DNA from: Bacteroidales bacterium
Lineage (GTDB): Bacteria > Bacteroidota > Bacteroidia > Bacteroidales > UBA12077
Direction: 5' to 3'
Assembly (NCBI GenBank): GCA_030156305.1
Contig: JASGMZ010000029.1
Coordinates: 1-18,357 of the forward strand
DNA: 18,357 nucleotides
A model generated the notes under the pieces. The model searched no databases. It had not been told where the DNA came from and saw only the letters and a program-made list of their open reading frames with translations. Of this stretch, positions 6,876 to 15,763 are shown one piece after another; position 1 is the stretch's first letter, and each line of letters opens with the position of its first letter. The position numbers and the translations under genes were made by a program.

Positions 6876-7835
6876 TTAAAACCAGCCCGATTCTTCAATC
6901 TGAAATGAAGTAGTACCAATTTCATAATCATCGGCAAAGATATAAACATCATAGTTGCCGGGGATGAGGGCTCCGTTGTTATCCCAGTAAATGGTCACAT
7001 CAATTTTTTCGTTTAGATAATCTACCGGTCGCTTGGCCGAATAAACAATCTCCTGGCCCTGAAATTCGAACAGGTCCTCTTCCGATTTGGCTAAGATATA
7101 ATCGTCGGGCCCTGCAATACGTACATAAAAAGTGCGTTCTCCGGGTTCGGCAAGCACATTCTCCTTGACCGTAAAATCAATCTGAATTTTTTCAATTTTA
7201 TTAATGCGGTTATTCTCTTTTCCCCGTCGGTTTAGCGGAGTAGCCCGCACATTTTCGGTACGCAAAACACTGGCCATCTCCACTTTTCCTGATAAATCTT
7301 TATTGGTCTCTTCCAGTTCATTTTTGGTCGATACCACCTGGTTAAACTCATTTTTTACTTTTATGTTTTCAGCCACCAACTGTTGGTTAATGGTATTTAG
7401 CGAATCAATTTGGCGCACATAACTTTTGGCTACTTTTCGTAAAGTACCCAACTCGTTTTGCAGTTGCCTGATTTTGGCATAGTTGGTTGCTTTTACCGTT
7501 TTTATCTCGGCCAACAGATCATCAATTTTTTCCTGCTCGGTAACCAATTGGGCATTCAGCGAATCGTTATCGGTCATTAACGAATCATATTCGCTTCTAA
7601 GATCGAGGAGATGTGTTTGTAAAGAGTCTTTTTCGGCCGTTAATGCACCTTCAATTTTTTTTGTGGTATGCATTTGGTTGATGTATAAAAAGGTTACTAC
7701 ACCCAAAAGTACAATCAATAACCACAAAATAACCTGCATGCTTTTATTATTCTTTTTTTGTGGCGGCACAGTAGGCTGATGTTCTTTTTGTTGCTCATTA
7801 TTTTCCTGCGTAGGATTGTTTTTTTGCTCTTCCAT
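6876..7835 (-). CDS. Single-span membrane protein with periplasmic coiled coil, function unknown
   Basis: 319 residues. A polar, Asn/Gln/Pro-rich N-terminal tail (1-31) precedes one membrane span (about 33-53, VILWLLIVLLGVVTFLY). A long heptad-rich coiled coil follows (about 65-185, many LNAQL, IRQLQNEL and INQQL-type segments), and the C-terminal third (about 205-319) is predicted to be beta-rich (FYVRIAGPDDYIL, IDVTIYWDN, GNYDVYIFADDYEIG). This layout is seen in conserved Bacteroidota proteins often annotated as hypothetical; no enzymatic motif is visible. By topology, the C-terminus is periplasmic. It lies 74 bases downstream of the efflux adaptor gene but has its own -7 box and terminator, so it is probably transcribed separately. 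Envelope structural or scaffolding work is a guess. Confidence 0.85.
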   Translation of the reverse strand: MEEQKNNPTQENNEQQKEHQPTVPPQKKNNKSMQVILWLLIVLLGVVTFLYINQMHTTKKIEGALTAEKDSLQTHLLDLRSEYDSLMTDNDSLNAQLVTEQEKIDDLLAEIKTVKATNYAKIRQLQNELGTLRKVAKSYVRQIDSLNTINQQLVAENIKVKNEFNQVVSTKNELEETNKDLSGKVEMASVLRTENVRATPLNRRGKENNRINKIEKIQIDFTVKENVLAEPGERTFYVRIAGPDDYILAKSEEDLFEFQGQEIVYSAKRPVDYLNEKIDVTIYWDNNGALIPGNYDVYIFADDYEIGTTSFQIEESGWF

Positions 7836-7873
7836 TTTTATTTTAGGTTTGTTGGGTTTTTGTATCTATTTAG

Positions 7874-7881
7874 CAAAGGTA
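7874..7881 (-). promoter_or_regulatory. -7 box for the coiled-coil membrane protein gene
   Basis: TACCTTTG on the minus strand matches TAnnTTTG exactly, about 38 bases upstream of the ATG at 7835. Confidence 0.6.
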
Positions 7882-7909
7882 ATTTATATTTTCATTTTTT
7901 ACAATATCG

Positions 7910-9052
7910 TTATTCCGTAATTTCCAGCACCGATTGTAAATAGTACCCTCCTTTGATTATCACCGGTTGATGAAGAAGCTGTGGATCGGGATCGATAATT
8001 TCTCGCCATCCGTCATGGGTTAACCCTGCCTGGATTGGGATTTTCAGATAGCGGTTATTTTTTTCGGTAAACACAAAGGTTTCTTCCTCATCGTCAAAGA
8101 CAGCTTCTTCGGGCAGAGCATAAATTTTTTGCTCATCGGTTAAGATTTTTGCTTCGATAAACATCCCTGTTTTTAATTGTTGATCGGGATTGTCAATAGT
8201 GGCAAAGATGGGTACCATACGTTCTTCTGCATTAATTTTATTGCCTATGCGTTTTACTTTTGTTTCAAAAATCTTCTCGCTGTTCAGCGATTGAAAAGTT
8301 ATTTTTTGCCCATAGGTTATCTTATGCAAATCTTTTTCTAAAACGTAAAGGACCAAATTTAATTGTTTGTCGTTAACAATTTCAAAGATGGATGTTCCCG
8401 GGTTAATATACATTCCGGTGTTCCCGTGAACAGATGTTATCATTCCGCTTACAGGAGCGGCCACCGCAAAAGAAGGAGCAAAATCACCTTGTTCGATTTG
8501 CGCTACATCAACGCCTAACATTTCCAGCCGTGCTTTCAGCGCTTTATATTTTGCTTCGGCAGCGTAATAATCGGCTTTGGCTTGCTGCAGGCTTTTCATC
8601 GAAGCGGCATTTTCTACCGTCAATTCACCCTGCCGCTTAAACTCTTCATAATAATAATCCTTACGGGTTTTGGTTTCGATATACTGTTGTTGTAAATCAA
8701 AAAAATCAGGATGTTTTAGCGTTGCCAGCACCGCTCCTTGATTTACCTTTTCTCCCGGCAGGTAATTGATTTGATGGATAAAACCTCCGATAGATGGCGA
8801 TACATTGGCTTTTTGGTGCGATAAAGCCGATAGTTTTCCGGTACAAAAAACCACATCAGCAATGGTTTGCTGCTCCATTTTACCCGTTTTGATACCGGCT
8901 CGCTCTTTTTGTTCTGCGCTTAAGGCAATCCCTTTTTCTGTATCTGTTGGTATATCCGGTTTTTCAGCACTTCCGTTCTCTCCACGGTTTGCACAGGCCG
9001 ATAAAAGTACAGCCAGGATAAATATGAATAATGTTCTCATAGTATGCTTCAT
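7910..9052 (-). CDS. Periplasmic adaptor lipoprotein of an RND heavy-metal efflux pump
   Basis: Membrane fusion protein of the CusB/CzcB (HlyD) type, 380 residues from the chosen start. The N-terminus MKHTMRTLFIFILAVLLSAC has lipobox LSAC with Cys20, so it should be anchored by Lgt-dependent lipidation. The first half of the biotinyl-lipoyl domain is near residues 87-118 (IGGFIHQINYLPGEKV), a helical hairpin spans about 118-190, and the second lipoyl half is near 194-222 (APVSGMITSVHGNTG), followed by beta-barrel and membrane-proximal domains. No Met- or His-rich metal-binding tail is seen. An upstream in-frame ATG at 9091 exists, but it lies inside the preceding gene and puts 13 extra residues before the signal peptide. 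The ATG at 9052 comes one base after the TAA of the pump gene, which suggests translational coupling. It pairs with that pump to form the envelope-spanning complex. Confidence 0.93.
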   Translation of the reverse strand: MKHTMRTLFIFILAVLLSACANRGENGSAEKPDIPTDTEKGIALSAEQKERAGIKTGKMEQQTIADVVFCTGKLSALSHQKANVSPSIGGFIHQINYLPGEKVNQGAVLATLKHPDFFDLQQQYIETKTRKDYYYEEFKRQGELTVENAASMKSLQQAKADYYAAEAKYKALKARLEMLGVDVAQIEQGDFAPSFAVAAPVSGMITSVHGNTGMYINPGTSIFEIVNDKQLNLVLYVLEKDLHKITYGQKITFQSLNSEKIFETKVKRIGNKINAEERMVPIFATIDNPDQQLKTGMFIEAKILTDEQKIYALPEEAVFDDEEETFVFTEKNNRYLKIPIQAGLTHDGWREIIDPDPQLLHQPVIIKGGYYLQSVLEITE

Positions 9053-9053
9053 T

Positions 9054-12000
9054 TTATTGTGTATAATATTCAAGTTTAATAGCTGTTTCATTATAGCGAT
9101 AAAGCGTTTCTAAATATCCCAGGTTAATCTCCTGGGCTGTTTTAATGCTTTGGATAAATTCCATGTAATTGATTTCTTCTTTTTCAAATTTCGAGCGGGC
9201 GGTACGCCTTAAAATCTCTGCTTTTTTTAGTGCACTTTCGTGATAGTACAGTAAATCATTCTGAATCTGATCGAGTTGCAACACCAGGTTTTCAATCTCT
9301 TTTTCCAGGTTAAATTTTTGATAATCAAAGTTGTTTTGTGCCTTTTGGGCTTCGATTTTTGCTTGCTGCACGTTGGCATTTTGAGGCAAAAACCAGATAG
9401 GCATACTTAGGCCAATGCTCCATCCGGTAAATCCATCCACCTGGTCGATTTGCTGATTAAAATATCCGGCTGATAGTTCAGGGAAATAGCGCGAGCGCTC
9501 CATGTTATATTTCGCATTTTCAATGCGGTACAGGTTTTCGTAGTAATCTAATAATATTGAGCTGCTAAAACGCTCATTGGGGTTGGTTCCTGCGGGTAAC
9601 GCATAAATCGCCAGGCTATCATTTTCGGGCAACAGGTTCTCATCGATATGCATCATTTGTTTTAGTTTGTTTTCGGCAATAATTAGCTGCTCGGTAAGTT
9701 TTAGCAATTCGTTTTTTGTGGATGCATACTCCGTTTCGGCCATGGTTTGCTCCAGCAGGTTCGATTCGCCCAGCTCATATTTTAATTGTGCGATACGCAC
9801 AAACTCCTGGTATAGCTCTGCCTGTTTTTGTTTTATTTTATGTTGATTTATCAGAAGTATCCAATGATACCAGGCAATTTTTGTTTCGGCCGTAATATTT
9901 TTTTGGGCTAGCTGCAACTCCTTTTCCGACAAATGGATGTTTTCCTTCACCAACTTTCCGGATTGAAAATGGGTAAGCAACGAGCCAAAGTTTTGGTTAA
10001 TTTCAAACGACTGGTCAATCAGTGCTGAGTTTATTTGTCCTCGTTGATAGGAAAATTCCGTAGGCCGGAAATTTAAAATACCCTGCTTTTGTTTTTGGGC
10101 AGAGGTAACCGACAACCGTGCATTTTTAATGGTTGGATTATTTTCCAGCGCCAGCTCAACGGCTTGTTGAATATTTATTTTCTGAACCGGCTGGTTATCG
10201 TCCTGTGCAAAGCTATTGAATCCTGTTGCCAGGATAAGCATAAGCATTATCGGGAGTCCTTTCTTTATTCCTGGAGATTTACGCACGGCGTTTTTAGTGT
10301 TAAAATAGTAAAATAAAATGGGTAATAATATCATGGTTAACATGGTAGAAGTTACCAGCCCGCCAATAACTACCGTTGCCAGTGGGCGTTGCACTTCGGC
10401 TCCGGCCGAAGTAGAGATAGCCATAGGTAAAAACCCTACTGCCGTAGATACTGCGGTGAGCATTACCGGACGTAACCTTTCGTGCGTAGCTTTTAAAATG
10501 AGTTCGCGCATATTGAACATTTCTTCTTCTTTTAGCTCTTTTAAATATTCGATTAAGATAATGCCATTTAAAACAGCCACTCCAAAAAGAGCAATAAACC
10601 CGATACCTGCTGAAACGCTGAAAGGCATACCTCGTAACCACAAAAATACAACTCCTCCAACCATGGATAGAGGAACTGCAGAAAAAATCATCACAGCATC
10701 TTTTAACGATTTAAAAGCAAAGTGTAAAAAGATAAAAATCAGTAAAAGGGAGATGGGAACAGCGAGTTGTAATCGCTTCATGGCATTTTCCAGGTTTTCA
10801 AACTGGCCCCCGTACTGGATATAATATCCGGGCTCCATGGTTATCTGTTCATCTATTCGTGTTTGGATATCCTGTATTACCGACTCCAGATCGCGGTTAC
10901 GCACATTAACACTCACAGTCATCATGCGATGTGCATTTTCCCTGGATATCTTTGCCGGCCCGTAAGTATACTGAATGTCGGCAAACTCTTCCAAAGGCAT
11001 TTGTTGGCCTCCGGGAATGTTAATGCCCATTTGCCGGATATGTTCAATATCCATACGGTACTCTTCCTTAAAACGGATTACCAAGTCAAAGCGTTTCTCT
11101 CCTTCAAATACATTTCCTGCTATTAATCCTCCAAAAGCACCAGAAAGCTGTCGGTTGATATCTTCGATATTTATCCCATAGGCAGCAATTTTGGAGCGGT
11201 TGTAATCTATTTTTACCTGGGGCAGGCCGGCAGTTTTTTCTAAAACAATATCTGCCGCTCCCGGAACATCTTCGATAGCCGATTTTATTTCATCGGCTTT
11301 TTGGTTGAGGTAACCCATATCTTCGCCATAGATTTTGATGGCAATATCGGATCGCACACCGGTAATAAGTTCATTAAAACGCATCTCAATGGGTTGTGTA
11401 AATTCATAGTCAATACCCGGAATCACCATTAATGCTTCTTTAAACTTGTTGGCCAGCTCTTCTTTTGTTTGGGCCGATTGCCATGTTTTTTTGGGGTGTA
11501 ACGTGATAATCATATCAATCTCTTCCATCGACATGGGGTCGGTAGGTACTTCGGCAGCACCTATACGGCAAACAATCTGATCAACCTCGGGAAATTTTTC
11601 GATCAGAATATTTTCCATCTCGGTAGTTAGCTCAATGGTTTTACTCAGCGAGGTTCCTGTTTTTAATACCGGCTGAATCACAAAGTCACCCTCATCGAGG
11701 GTGGGAACAAACTCACCACCCATACGTGAGAATATTATGCCGGTAAAAATGAGTGAAGCGATAGCCAGCCCAATGATGAGCAGTTTATTGTTATATGCAA
11801 ATTTTATCACCGGATCATAAGATCGATGGGCAATATTCATAATCCATCGGGCAATGCTTTTTTTATGCTCTTTCTCGGGTTTTAAAAACATGGATGAGGC
11901 CACGGGCACCCAGGTAAGCCCTAAAATCATTGCGCCAATAATTGCAAAGCTGAAGGTAAGCCCCATAGGCTTGAACATTTTTCCTTCAACGCCAGTAAGT

Positions 12001-13406
12001 GTAAGTACGGGGATAAGCACAACTAAAATAATGATTTGTCCAAAAATGGCTGAGTTAATCATCTTGGAAGCTCCCTCGAAAGAGATTTTGTTGAGCAACA
12101 ATGTTTTTTGTTTTCCTGAAGACAACTCGTACTCGGCTTTCTGTTTGGTAACCTGTAATGCAATGAACTCAACGATGATTACCGCACCATCGATGATTAT
12201 ACCAAAGTCAAGAGCACCCAGGCTCATCAGGTTGGCATCAATACCGAGAAGATACATCACCGAAATGGTAAATAGCAGCGAAAGCGGAATAATGGAGGAG
12301 ATAATGAGAGCCGAACGTAAGTTTCCTAAAATTAAGATTACCGATAACATCACGATAATACATCCCAGTAAAAGATTTTCTACTATGGTAGAGGATGTTC
12401 TGGAGATGAGCTCGCTTCGTTCGATAATAGGATTGATGAATATGCCTTCGGGTAAACTTGTTTGTACTTCTGCTACTCTCTTTTTTACGGCATTGATCAC
12501 TTGTTTCGAGTCTGCATTTTTAAGCATCATAATTTGCCCCATCACTTTTTCGCCTTCTCCGTTGGCAGTAATGGCGCCGTAGCGGTTGGCATGGCCCAGT
12601 TTTACTTCCGCAATATCGCGGATTAAGATGGGTTGTCCTTGTATGTTTTTTACAACAATTGATCCGATATCTTCTATGGATTCAACCATCCCTTCGCCCC
12701 GGATAAAAAAGCTCTCGTTGTTTTTTTCGATATAGGATCCTCCGGCAATGCTGTTGTTTTTACTTACCGCCTCGTAAAGGTCGAGCAAGGTGATATTAAT
12801 GCTTTTTAACTCGTTAGGATTGACCGTAATTTCGTACTGTTTTAGAAAACCTCCCCAGGTGTTTACTTCAACAACACCGGGGATGCCCGATAATTGTCGT
12901 TTTACAATCCAGTCCTGGATGGTTCGCAACTCCATGGTTGAATATTTGTTTTCATAACCCTCTTCAACATCTAAGATGTACTGGTATATCTCACCTAAAC
13001 CTGTTGTGATGGGTCCCATTTCGGGAGTGCCAAATTCATCGGGGATATTGGCTGATGCCGCTTTGATCTTTTCCGCAATGAGCTGGCGAGGAAGGTATGT
13101 ACCCATGTTTTCTTCGAAAACAATGGTAACAACCGACAAACCAAATTTTGAAATAGAGCGTATTTCGATCACTCCCGGTAAATTAGCCATTTCAAGCTCC
13201 ACCGGATGGGTGATGAATTGCTCCACATCCTCGGTGGAAAGATTGGTAGAAACCGTAATGACCTGTACCTGATTGTTGGTGACATCAGGGACGGCTCCTA
13301 CCGGTATTTTATACACTGAATATAATCCAAAAGCAGCAATGGTAAGGGTAAAGAGAATAACAATGAGTTTATTCTTTATACTGAAATTAATAATTTGATT
13401 AATCAT
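9054..13406 (-). CDS. CzcA-type RND heavy-metal efflux pump fused to a TolC-like outer-membrane factor
   Basis: 1450 residues, versus about 1040 for ordinary CzcA/CusA. Residues 1 to about 1045 form a full RND pump: first span IVILFTLTIAAFGLY, periplasmic porter domains, and a fourth-span motif DFGIIIDGAVIIVE with D400, D406 and E413, the proton-relay pattern known from CzcA-type divalent-cation pumps and unlike CusA. GGEFVPTLDEGDF and SRENAHRM are also HME-RND signatures. After the last span (PILFYYFN) and a basic linker comes a second signal-peptide-like segment (GLPIMLMLILATGFNSFAQ, likely cleavage after A1067), then about 383 residues of an outer-membrane factor (VELALENNPTIKNARLSV, then long coiled helices). 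Such fusions occur in Bacteroidota. With the adaptor gene one base downstream, all three pump parts come from two genes. The substrate metal (Zn, Co, Cd or Ni class) is inferred only from the DFG/DGA motif. Confidence 0.93.
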   Translation of the reverse strand: MINQIINFSIKNKLIVILFTLTIAAFGLYSVYKIPVGAVPDVTNNQVQVITVSTNLSTEDVEQFITHPVELEMANLPGVIEIRSISKFGLSVVTIVFEENMGTYLPRQLIAEKIKAASANIPDEFGTPEMGPITTGLGEIYQYILDVEEGYENKYSTMELRTIQDWIVKRQLSGIPGVVEVNTWGGFLKQYEITVNPNELKSINITLLDLYEAVSKNNSIAGGSYIEKNNESFFIRGEGMVESIEDIGSIVVKNIQGQPILIRDIAEVKLGHANRYGAITANGEGEKVMGQIMMLKNADSKQVINAVKKRVAEVQTSLPEGIFINPIIERSELISRTSSTIVENLLLGCIIVMLSVILILGNLRSALIISSIIPLSLLFTISVMYLLGIDANLMSLGALDFGIIIDGAVIIVEFIALQVTKQKAEYELSSGKQKTLLLNKISFEGASKMINSAIFGQIIILVVLIPVLTLTGVEGKMFKPMGLTFSFAIIGAMILGLTWVPVASSMFLKPEKEHKKSIARWIMNIAHRSYDPVIKFAYNNKLLIIGLAIASLIFTGIIFSRMGGEFVPTLDEGDFVIQPVLKTGTSLSKTIELTTEMENILIEKFPEVDQIVCRIGAAEVPTDPMSMEEIDMIITLHPKKTWQSAQTKEELANKFKEALMVIPGIDYEFTQPIEMRFNELITGVRSDIAIKIYGEDMGYLNQKADEIKSAIEDVPGAADIVLEKTAGLPQVKIDYNRSKIAAYGINIEDINRQLSGAFGGLIAGNVFEGEKRFDLVIRFKEEYRMDIEHIRQMGINIPGGQQMPLEEFADIQYTYGPAKISRENAHRMMTVSVNVRNRDLESVIQDIQTRIDEQITMEPGYYIQYGGQFENLENAMKRLQLAVPISLLLIFIFLHFAFKSLKDAVMIFSAVPLSMVGGVVFLWLRGMPFSVSAGIGFIALFGVAVLNGIILIEYLKELKEEEMFNMRELILKATHERLRPVMLTAVSTAVGFLPMAISTSAGAEVQRPLATVVIGGLVTSTMLTMILLPILFYYFNTKNAVRKSPGIKKGLPIMLMLILATGFNSFAQDDNQPVQKINIQQAVELALENNPTIKNARLSVTSAQKQKQGILNFRPTEFSYQRGQINSALIDQSFEINQNFGSLLTHFQSGKLVKENIHLSEKELQLAQKNITAETKIAWYHWILLINQHKIKQKQAELYQEFVRIAQLKYELGESNLLEQTMAETEYASTKNELLKLTEQLIIAENKLKQMMHIDENLLPENDSLAIYALPAGTNPNERFSSSILLDYYENLYRIENAKYNMERSRYFPELSAGYFNQQIDQVDGFTGWSIGLSMPIWFLPQNANVQQAKIEAQKAQNNFDYQKFNLEKEIENLVLQLDQIQNDLLYYHESALKKAEILRRTARSKFEKEEINYMEFIQSIKTAQEINLGYLETLYRYNETAIKLEYYTQ

Positions 13407-13418
13407 AGATGTGGCAAT

Positions 13419-13426
13419 TAAAAGTA
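13419..13426 (-). promoter_or_regulatory. Weak -7 candidate for the efflux operon
   Basis: TACTTTTA on the minus strand matches seven of the eight TAnnTTTG positions and lies 12 bases before the ATG. No operator for a metal sensor is recognisable nearby. Confidence 0.3.
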
Positions 13427-13821
13427 ACCGATATTACAAGTAAATAAAAATACATAATTTTTAAGAAAAACAACAAGGTTTCCGAAACAATAAGCATAAG
13501 TTTTTATGGAACCCTTCCTGAAAAAAATTGTTCATTAATTTTTATCGTTATTCCGTACTTGTATTGAATGGACTATTTGTTTGTTCACGGGATAGGTTAA
13601 AAAAATGCCGCGACATATAGATTTGAAGTAAAGAAGATTGCTAACCGCGTTCGATTCTTCAGGAGTTAAATTTTTGTATGATTATTGTCCGATAAAAAAT
13701 AAATAATATCAAGGCTTCAGACCCGGGGATGTATTAAGATTTCAATATTCCGCGGCATATTTGTTATCTGCAAAGAATGGCCTGCAGTGCTTGCCGCAGG
13801 TTTGGTAGCGGAGCCTTTTAC

Positions 13822-13841
13822 CCCCGGGTTGAAACCCGGGG
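13822..13841. repeat. CCCCGGGTT/AACCCGGGG palindrome
   Basis: A 9-bp perfect GC-rich stem with a 2-base centre in otherwise AT-rich DNA. This palindrome type is common in bacterial intergenic regions. No T-run follows it. Confidence 0.65.
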
Positions 13842-13916
13842 CTAACCTTATGGGTTATAATTTGCGGTTCGGTTTATAAACGAGTAAATCCAACGGGTTT
13901 AAGATTTTTTCCCAGA

Positions 13917-14013
13917 TAGCTGATTATTTTTTTGTTTGACGATTCGTTTTCGGATTGGCATTGTCCGGCGAGCCGAAAAACAAGCACAGTGAGCGTTAAA
14001 AAAAATCTGCTAT
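13917..14013. repeat. Nested inverted repeat
   Basis: The outer arms ATAGCTGATTATTTTTTT (from about 13916) and AAAAAAAATCTGCTAT (13998-14013) are roughly complementary. The inner arms GTTTTCGG (13946-13953) and CCGAAAAAC (13973-13981) are perfectly complementary over 8 bases. It is followed by sequence typical of Bacteroidota intergenic repeats (cactgaccgaagggaagta). Confidence 0.5.
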
Positions 14014-14110
14014 TCGAAGCACTGACCGAAGGGAAGTACAAGTTTAAATTTTTTAGCTCACATCGCGTAGTTTTTCGAGTGAGGCGGGCGTAGCCTTGAA
14101 TTTCTTTGCG

Positions 14111-14138
14111 TACTTTCTTGTTTCAAGACAAGAAAGTA
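14111..14138. repeat. TACTTTCTTGT/ACAAGAAAGTA hairpin
   Basis: An 11-bp perfect stem with loop TTCAAG. It lies at the end of the same repeat block (gaatttctttgcgtactttc) and is a familiar intergenic repeat type. Confidence 0.65.
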
Positions 14139-14282
14139 TGTGGGGTATGGGGCAAAGCCCCTGAAATAGAAAATTGGTAAATGGTAAATAAAATCAAGGT
14201 TTCAGAATGGATTCAATATTTTTACCGGACAACAGTGTTTTTGAATAATAGTAACCGAACAGAAATTTGACAGGATAGCAAG

Positions 14283-15074
14283 CTATGCTGGTTTTTGTTT
14301 ATAGCTTCGGTACAACAAATAAATCCCAATTAAAATAAATGGAATGCTTAACCATTGTCCCATATTTAATGTCATGTTTTGTTCAAAATCTACCTGCACT
14401 TCTTTGATAAACTCTATCAAAAAGCGAACGGAAAAAAGTAAAATCAGAAATATACTGAAAATGAAACCTTGCCGAACGTTGGTTCCCTTTTTATTATAGA
14501 TGGAATAAAGAAGGATAAAAATTAAAAGATAAGAAAGCGCTTCGTAAATTTGCGTAGGATGTTTGGGAATAACTTCGCCCCTGCGAACAAAAATAAATCC
14601 CCACGGTAGATTGGTAGGAATACCATAAATTTCGGAGTTCATTAAGTTCCCCATCCGGATAAAAAAACCGGCCAGCGCAACGACAATAACAATGCGGTCT
14701 AATGTCCAGAGATAGGGCTTTTTATTCTTTTTAGAAAAATAATACAGGGCAATAAGTATTCCGATGGCTGCACCATGGCTGGCTAACCCTCCTCGCCATA
14801 TTTTTAAAATTTCGATGGGGTTTGAAAGATAATAGGAAGGATCATAAAACAAGCAATGGCCTAACCTGGCACCAATAATTGTTCCCAGGGCAACATATAC
14901 CGTTAGCTTGTCTAAAAGCTCAACGGTTAACCCTTCTTTTTTAAATATTTTTTGCATGATAAGATATCCGAAAAAGAAGGCCGAAGCAAAAAGCACCCCG
15001 TAATAGCGTATGGTAAATACCCAAAAACTTACAATATCGGGATTAACATCCCAGGTTATAGAATTTAAAATCAT
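14283..15074 (-). CDS. lgt: Prolipoprotein diacylglyceryl transferase
   Basis: 263 residues, a normal length for the family, with about seven hydrophobic spans. Lgt moves a diacylglyceryl group from phosphatidylglycerol to the lipobox cysteine of prolipoproteins in the inner membrane. The visible signatures are IRYYG near the N-terminus (the conserved tyrosine region), GARLGHCLFY, GGLASHGAAIG (the conserved His), the Lgt signature RMGNLMNSEIYG with R140, and HPTQIYEAL (about 170-178). It ends with basic residues. Two lipobox proteins in this window, the efflux adaptor and the Ig-like lipoprotein, would be substrates, although the adjacency is probably coincidental. It is divergent from the 172-residue gene and has a clear -7 box 26 bases upstream of its ATG. 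Confidence 0.96.
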   Translation of the reverse strand: MILNSITWDVNPDIVSFWVFTIRYYGVLFASAFFFGYLIMQKIFKKEGLTVELLDKLTVYVALGTIIGARLGHCLFYDPSYYLSNPIEILKIWRGGLASHGAAIGILIALYYFSKKNKKPYLWTLDRIVIVVALAGFFIRMGNLMNSEIYGIPTNLPWGFIFVRRGEVIPKHPTQIYEALSYLLIFILLYSIYNKKGTNVRQGFIFSIFLILLFSVRFLIEFIKEVQVDFEQNMTLNMGQWLSIPFILIGIYLLYRSYKQKPA

Positions 15075-15099
15075 CGCTTGTGTTTTTAAAAATGATTTA

Positions 15100-15107
15100 C
15101 AAAGGTA
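15100..15107 (-). promoter_or_regulatory. -7 box for lgt
   Basis: TACCTTTG on the minus strand is an exact TAnnTTTG match, 25 bases upstream of the lgt start. Confidence 0.6.
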
Positions 15108-15197
15108 TAAAAAAAATTACGCGTTAACTATACATCTGCGTTCATTGGTTGTTCTTTTTGTGCCAAGTCCGAATAAATGATGGGAAGATCTTAAAAT

Positions 15198-15205
15198 TAT
15201 TTTTG
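15198..15205 (+). promoter_or_regulatory. -7 box for the 172-residue gene
   Basis: TATTTTTG fits TAnnTTTG and lies 14 bases before the ATG at 15220. The -33 element is not clear. Confidence 0.45.
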
Positions 15206-15219
15206 AGGTAACTTTCGAG

Positions 15220-15738
15220 ATGATACAGAAAGACGCAGAAAAGTCAGGTATTGATTTAGAGAGTATTAAAGACGAAGATTATGAGGTTGAGTGGGTTAAG
15301 AATAATGCTACCGAACAATCCAGGCAATATGGATTTGATATCTCGGAATGGTTAAAAAAACATCATGAAGATATACAAAAAGCAGGACAACAATTAATGT
15401 TGGTTGACAAAAAGAAGCTGCTTAGGCTCAACGATGCGCTTGAGGTTGTTCAGTGGTACAGTTTCTTTATTTCTGCCAAAATACATCGTGCTTTTTTGAA
15501 ACATGAAGGGGATGACGAAGAGGATGAATATTACATGTACGATAACCTTGGATCGGCAAAAATAGCACTTATAGCTATTGACCGGTCGATTGCCGCTTTA
15601 GGTTATATACTGGAGAGAATGCCTGAATATGAAGATGACTTGTTAAACTTCCTGATAACACTATCCAAAATAAAAAATAAGGTTTTAGCTGCATTTCCTA
15701 AAGCTATGGAATTTAAACGCCCGGGTTTTGATGATTGA
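15220..15738 (+). CDS. Acidic, mostly helical protein of unknown function
   Basis: 172 residues with no signal peptide, no membrane span and no motif I recognise. It is acidic at the start (DLESIKDEDYEVEW) and near the middle (HEGDDEEDEYYMYDN), with helical predictions elsewhere (a hydrophobic VVQWYSFFISAKIHRAFL stretch at about 77-94 and ALIAIDRSIAALGYILERM at about 117-135). Codon use matches that of its neighbours and a -7 box precedes it, so it is very likely a real cytoplasmic protein. It resembles conserved uncharacterised Bacteroidota proteins in general character. It is divergent from lgt and followed by a strong hairpin. Confidence 0.85.
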   Translation: MIQKDAEKSGIDLESIKDEDYEVEWVKNNATEQSRQYGFDISEWLKKHHEDIQKAGQQLMLVDKKKLLRLNDALEVVQWYSFFISAKIHRAFLKHEGDDEEDEYYMYDNLGSAKIALIAIDRSIAALGYILERMPEYEDDLLNFLITLSKIKNKVLAAFPKAMEFKRPGFDD

Positions 15739-15763
15739 TTGGATAAATTTAATTTATTTTATT

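Larger units (their letters stand above)
13407..14282. other. Non-coding spacer with dispersed hairpins (about 0.9 kb)
   Basis: No gene was recognised on either strand; translations are broken by stops and match no family I know. It contains CCTGC/GCAGG-type sequence near 13782, the palindrome CCCCGGGTTgaAACCCGGGG (13822-13841), a nested inverted repeat (13917-14013), TACTTTCTTGT/ACAAGAAAGTA (14111-14138) and GGGGCaaaGCCCC (14149-14161). The phrase atcaagg(c/t)ttcag appears at about 13709 and 14191. Confidence 0.75.

Noticed and set aside
6722..6952. A 76-codon minus-strand frame overlapping the end of the coiled-coil protein gene
   Set aside because: It runs through the terminator and repeat sequence and overlaps a well-supported gene.
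9053..9091. The upstream ATG at 9091 as start of the adaptor protein
   Set aside because: It lies inside the pump gene and adds 13 residues in front of a good lipoprotein signal peptide; the ATG at 9052, one base after the pump stop, fits better.
11854..12582. A 242-codon open frame antisense to the RND pump, and a 168-codon one at 10318-10824
   Set aside because: They lie opposite a strongly conserved gene, have no recognisable domain and are explained as shadows of the real frame.
13407..13720. A possible small gene or metal-sensor gene upstream of the efflux operon
   Set aside because: Translations on both strands are broken by frequent stops and show no recognisable helix-turn-helix or other motif.
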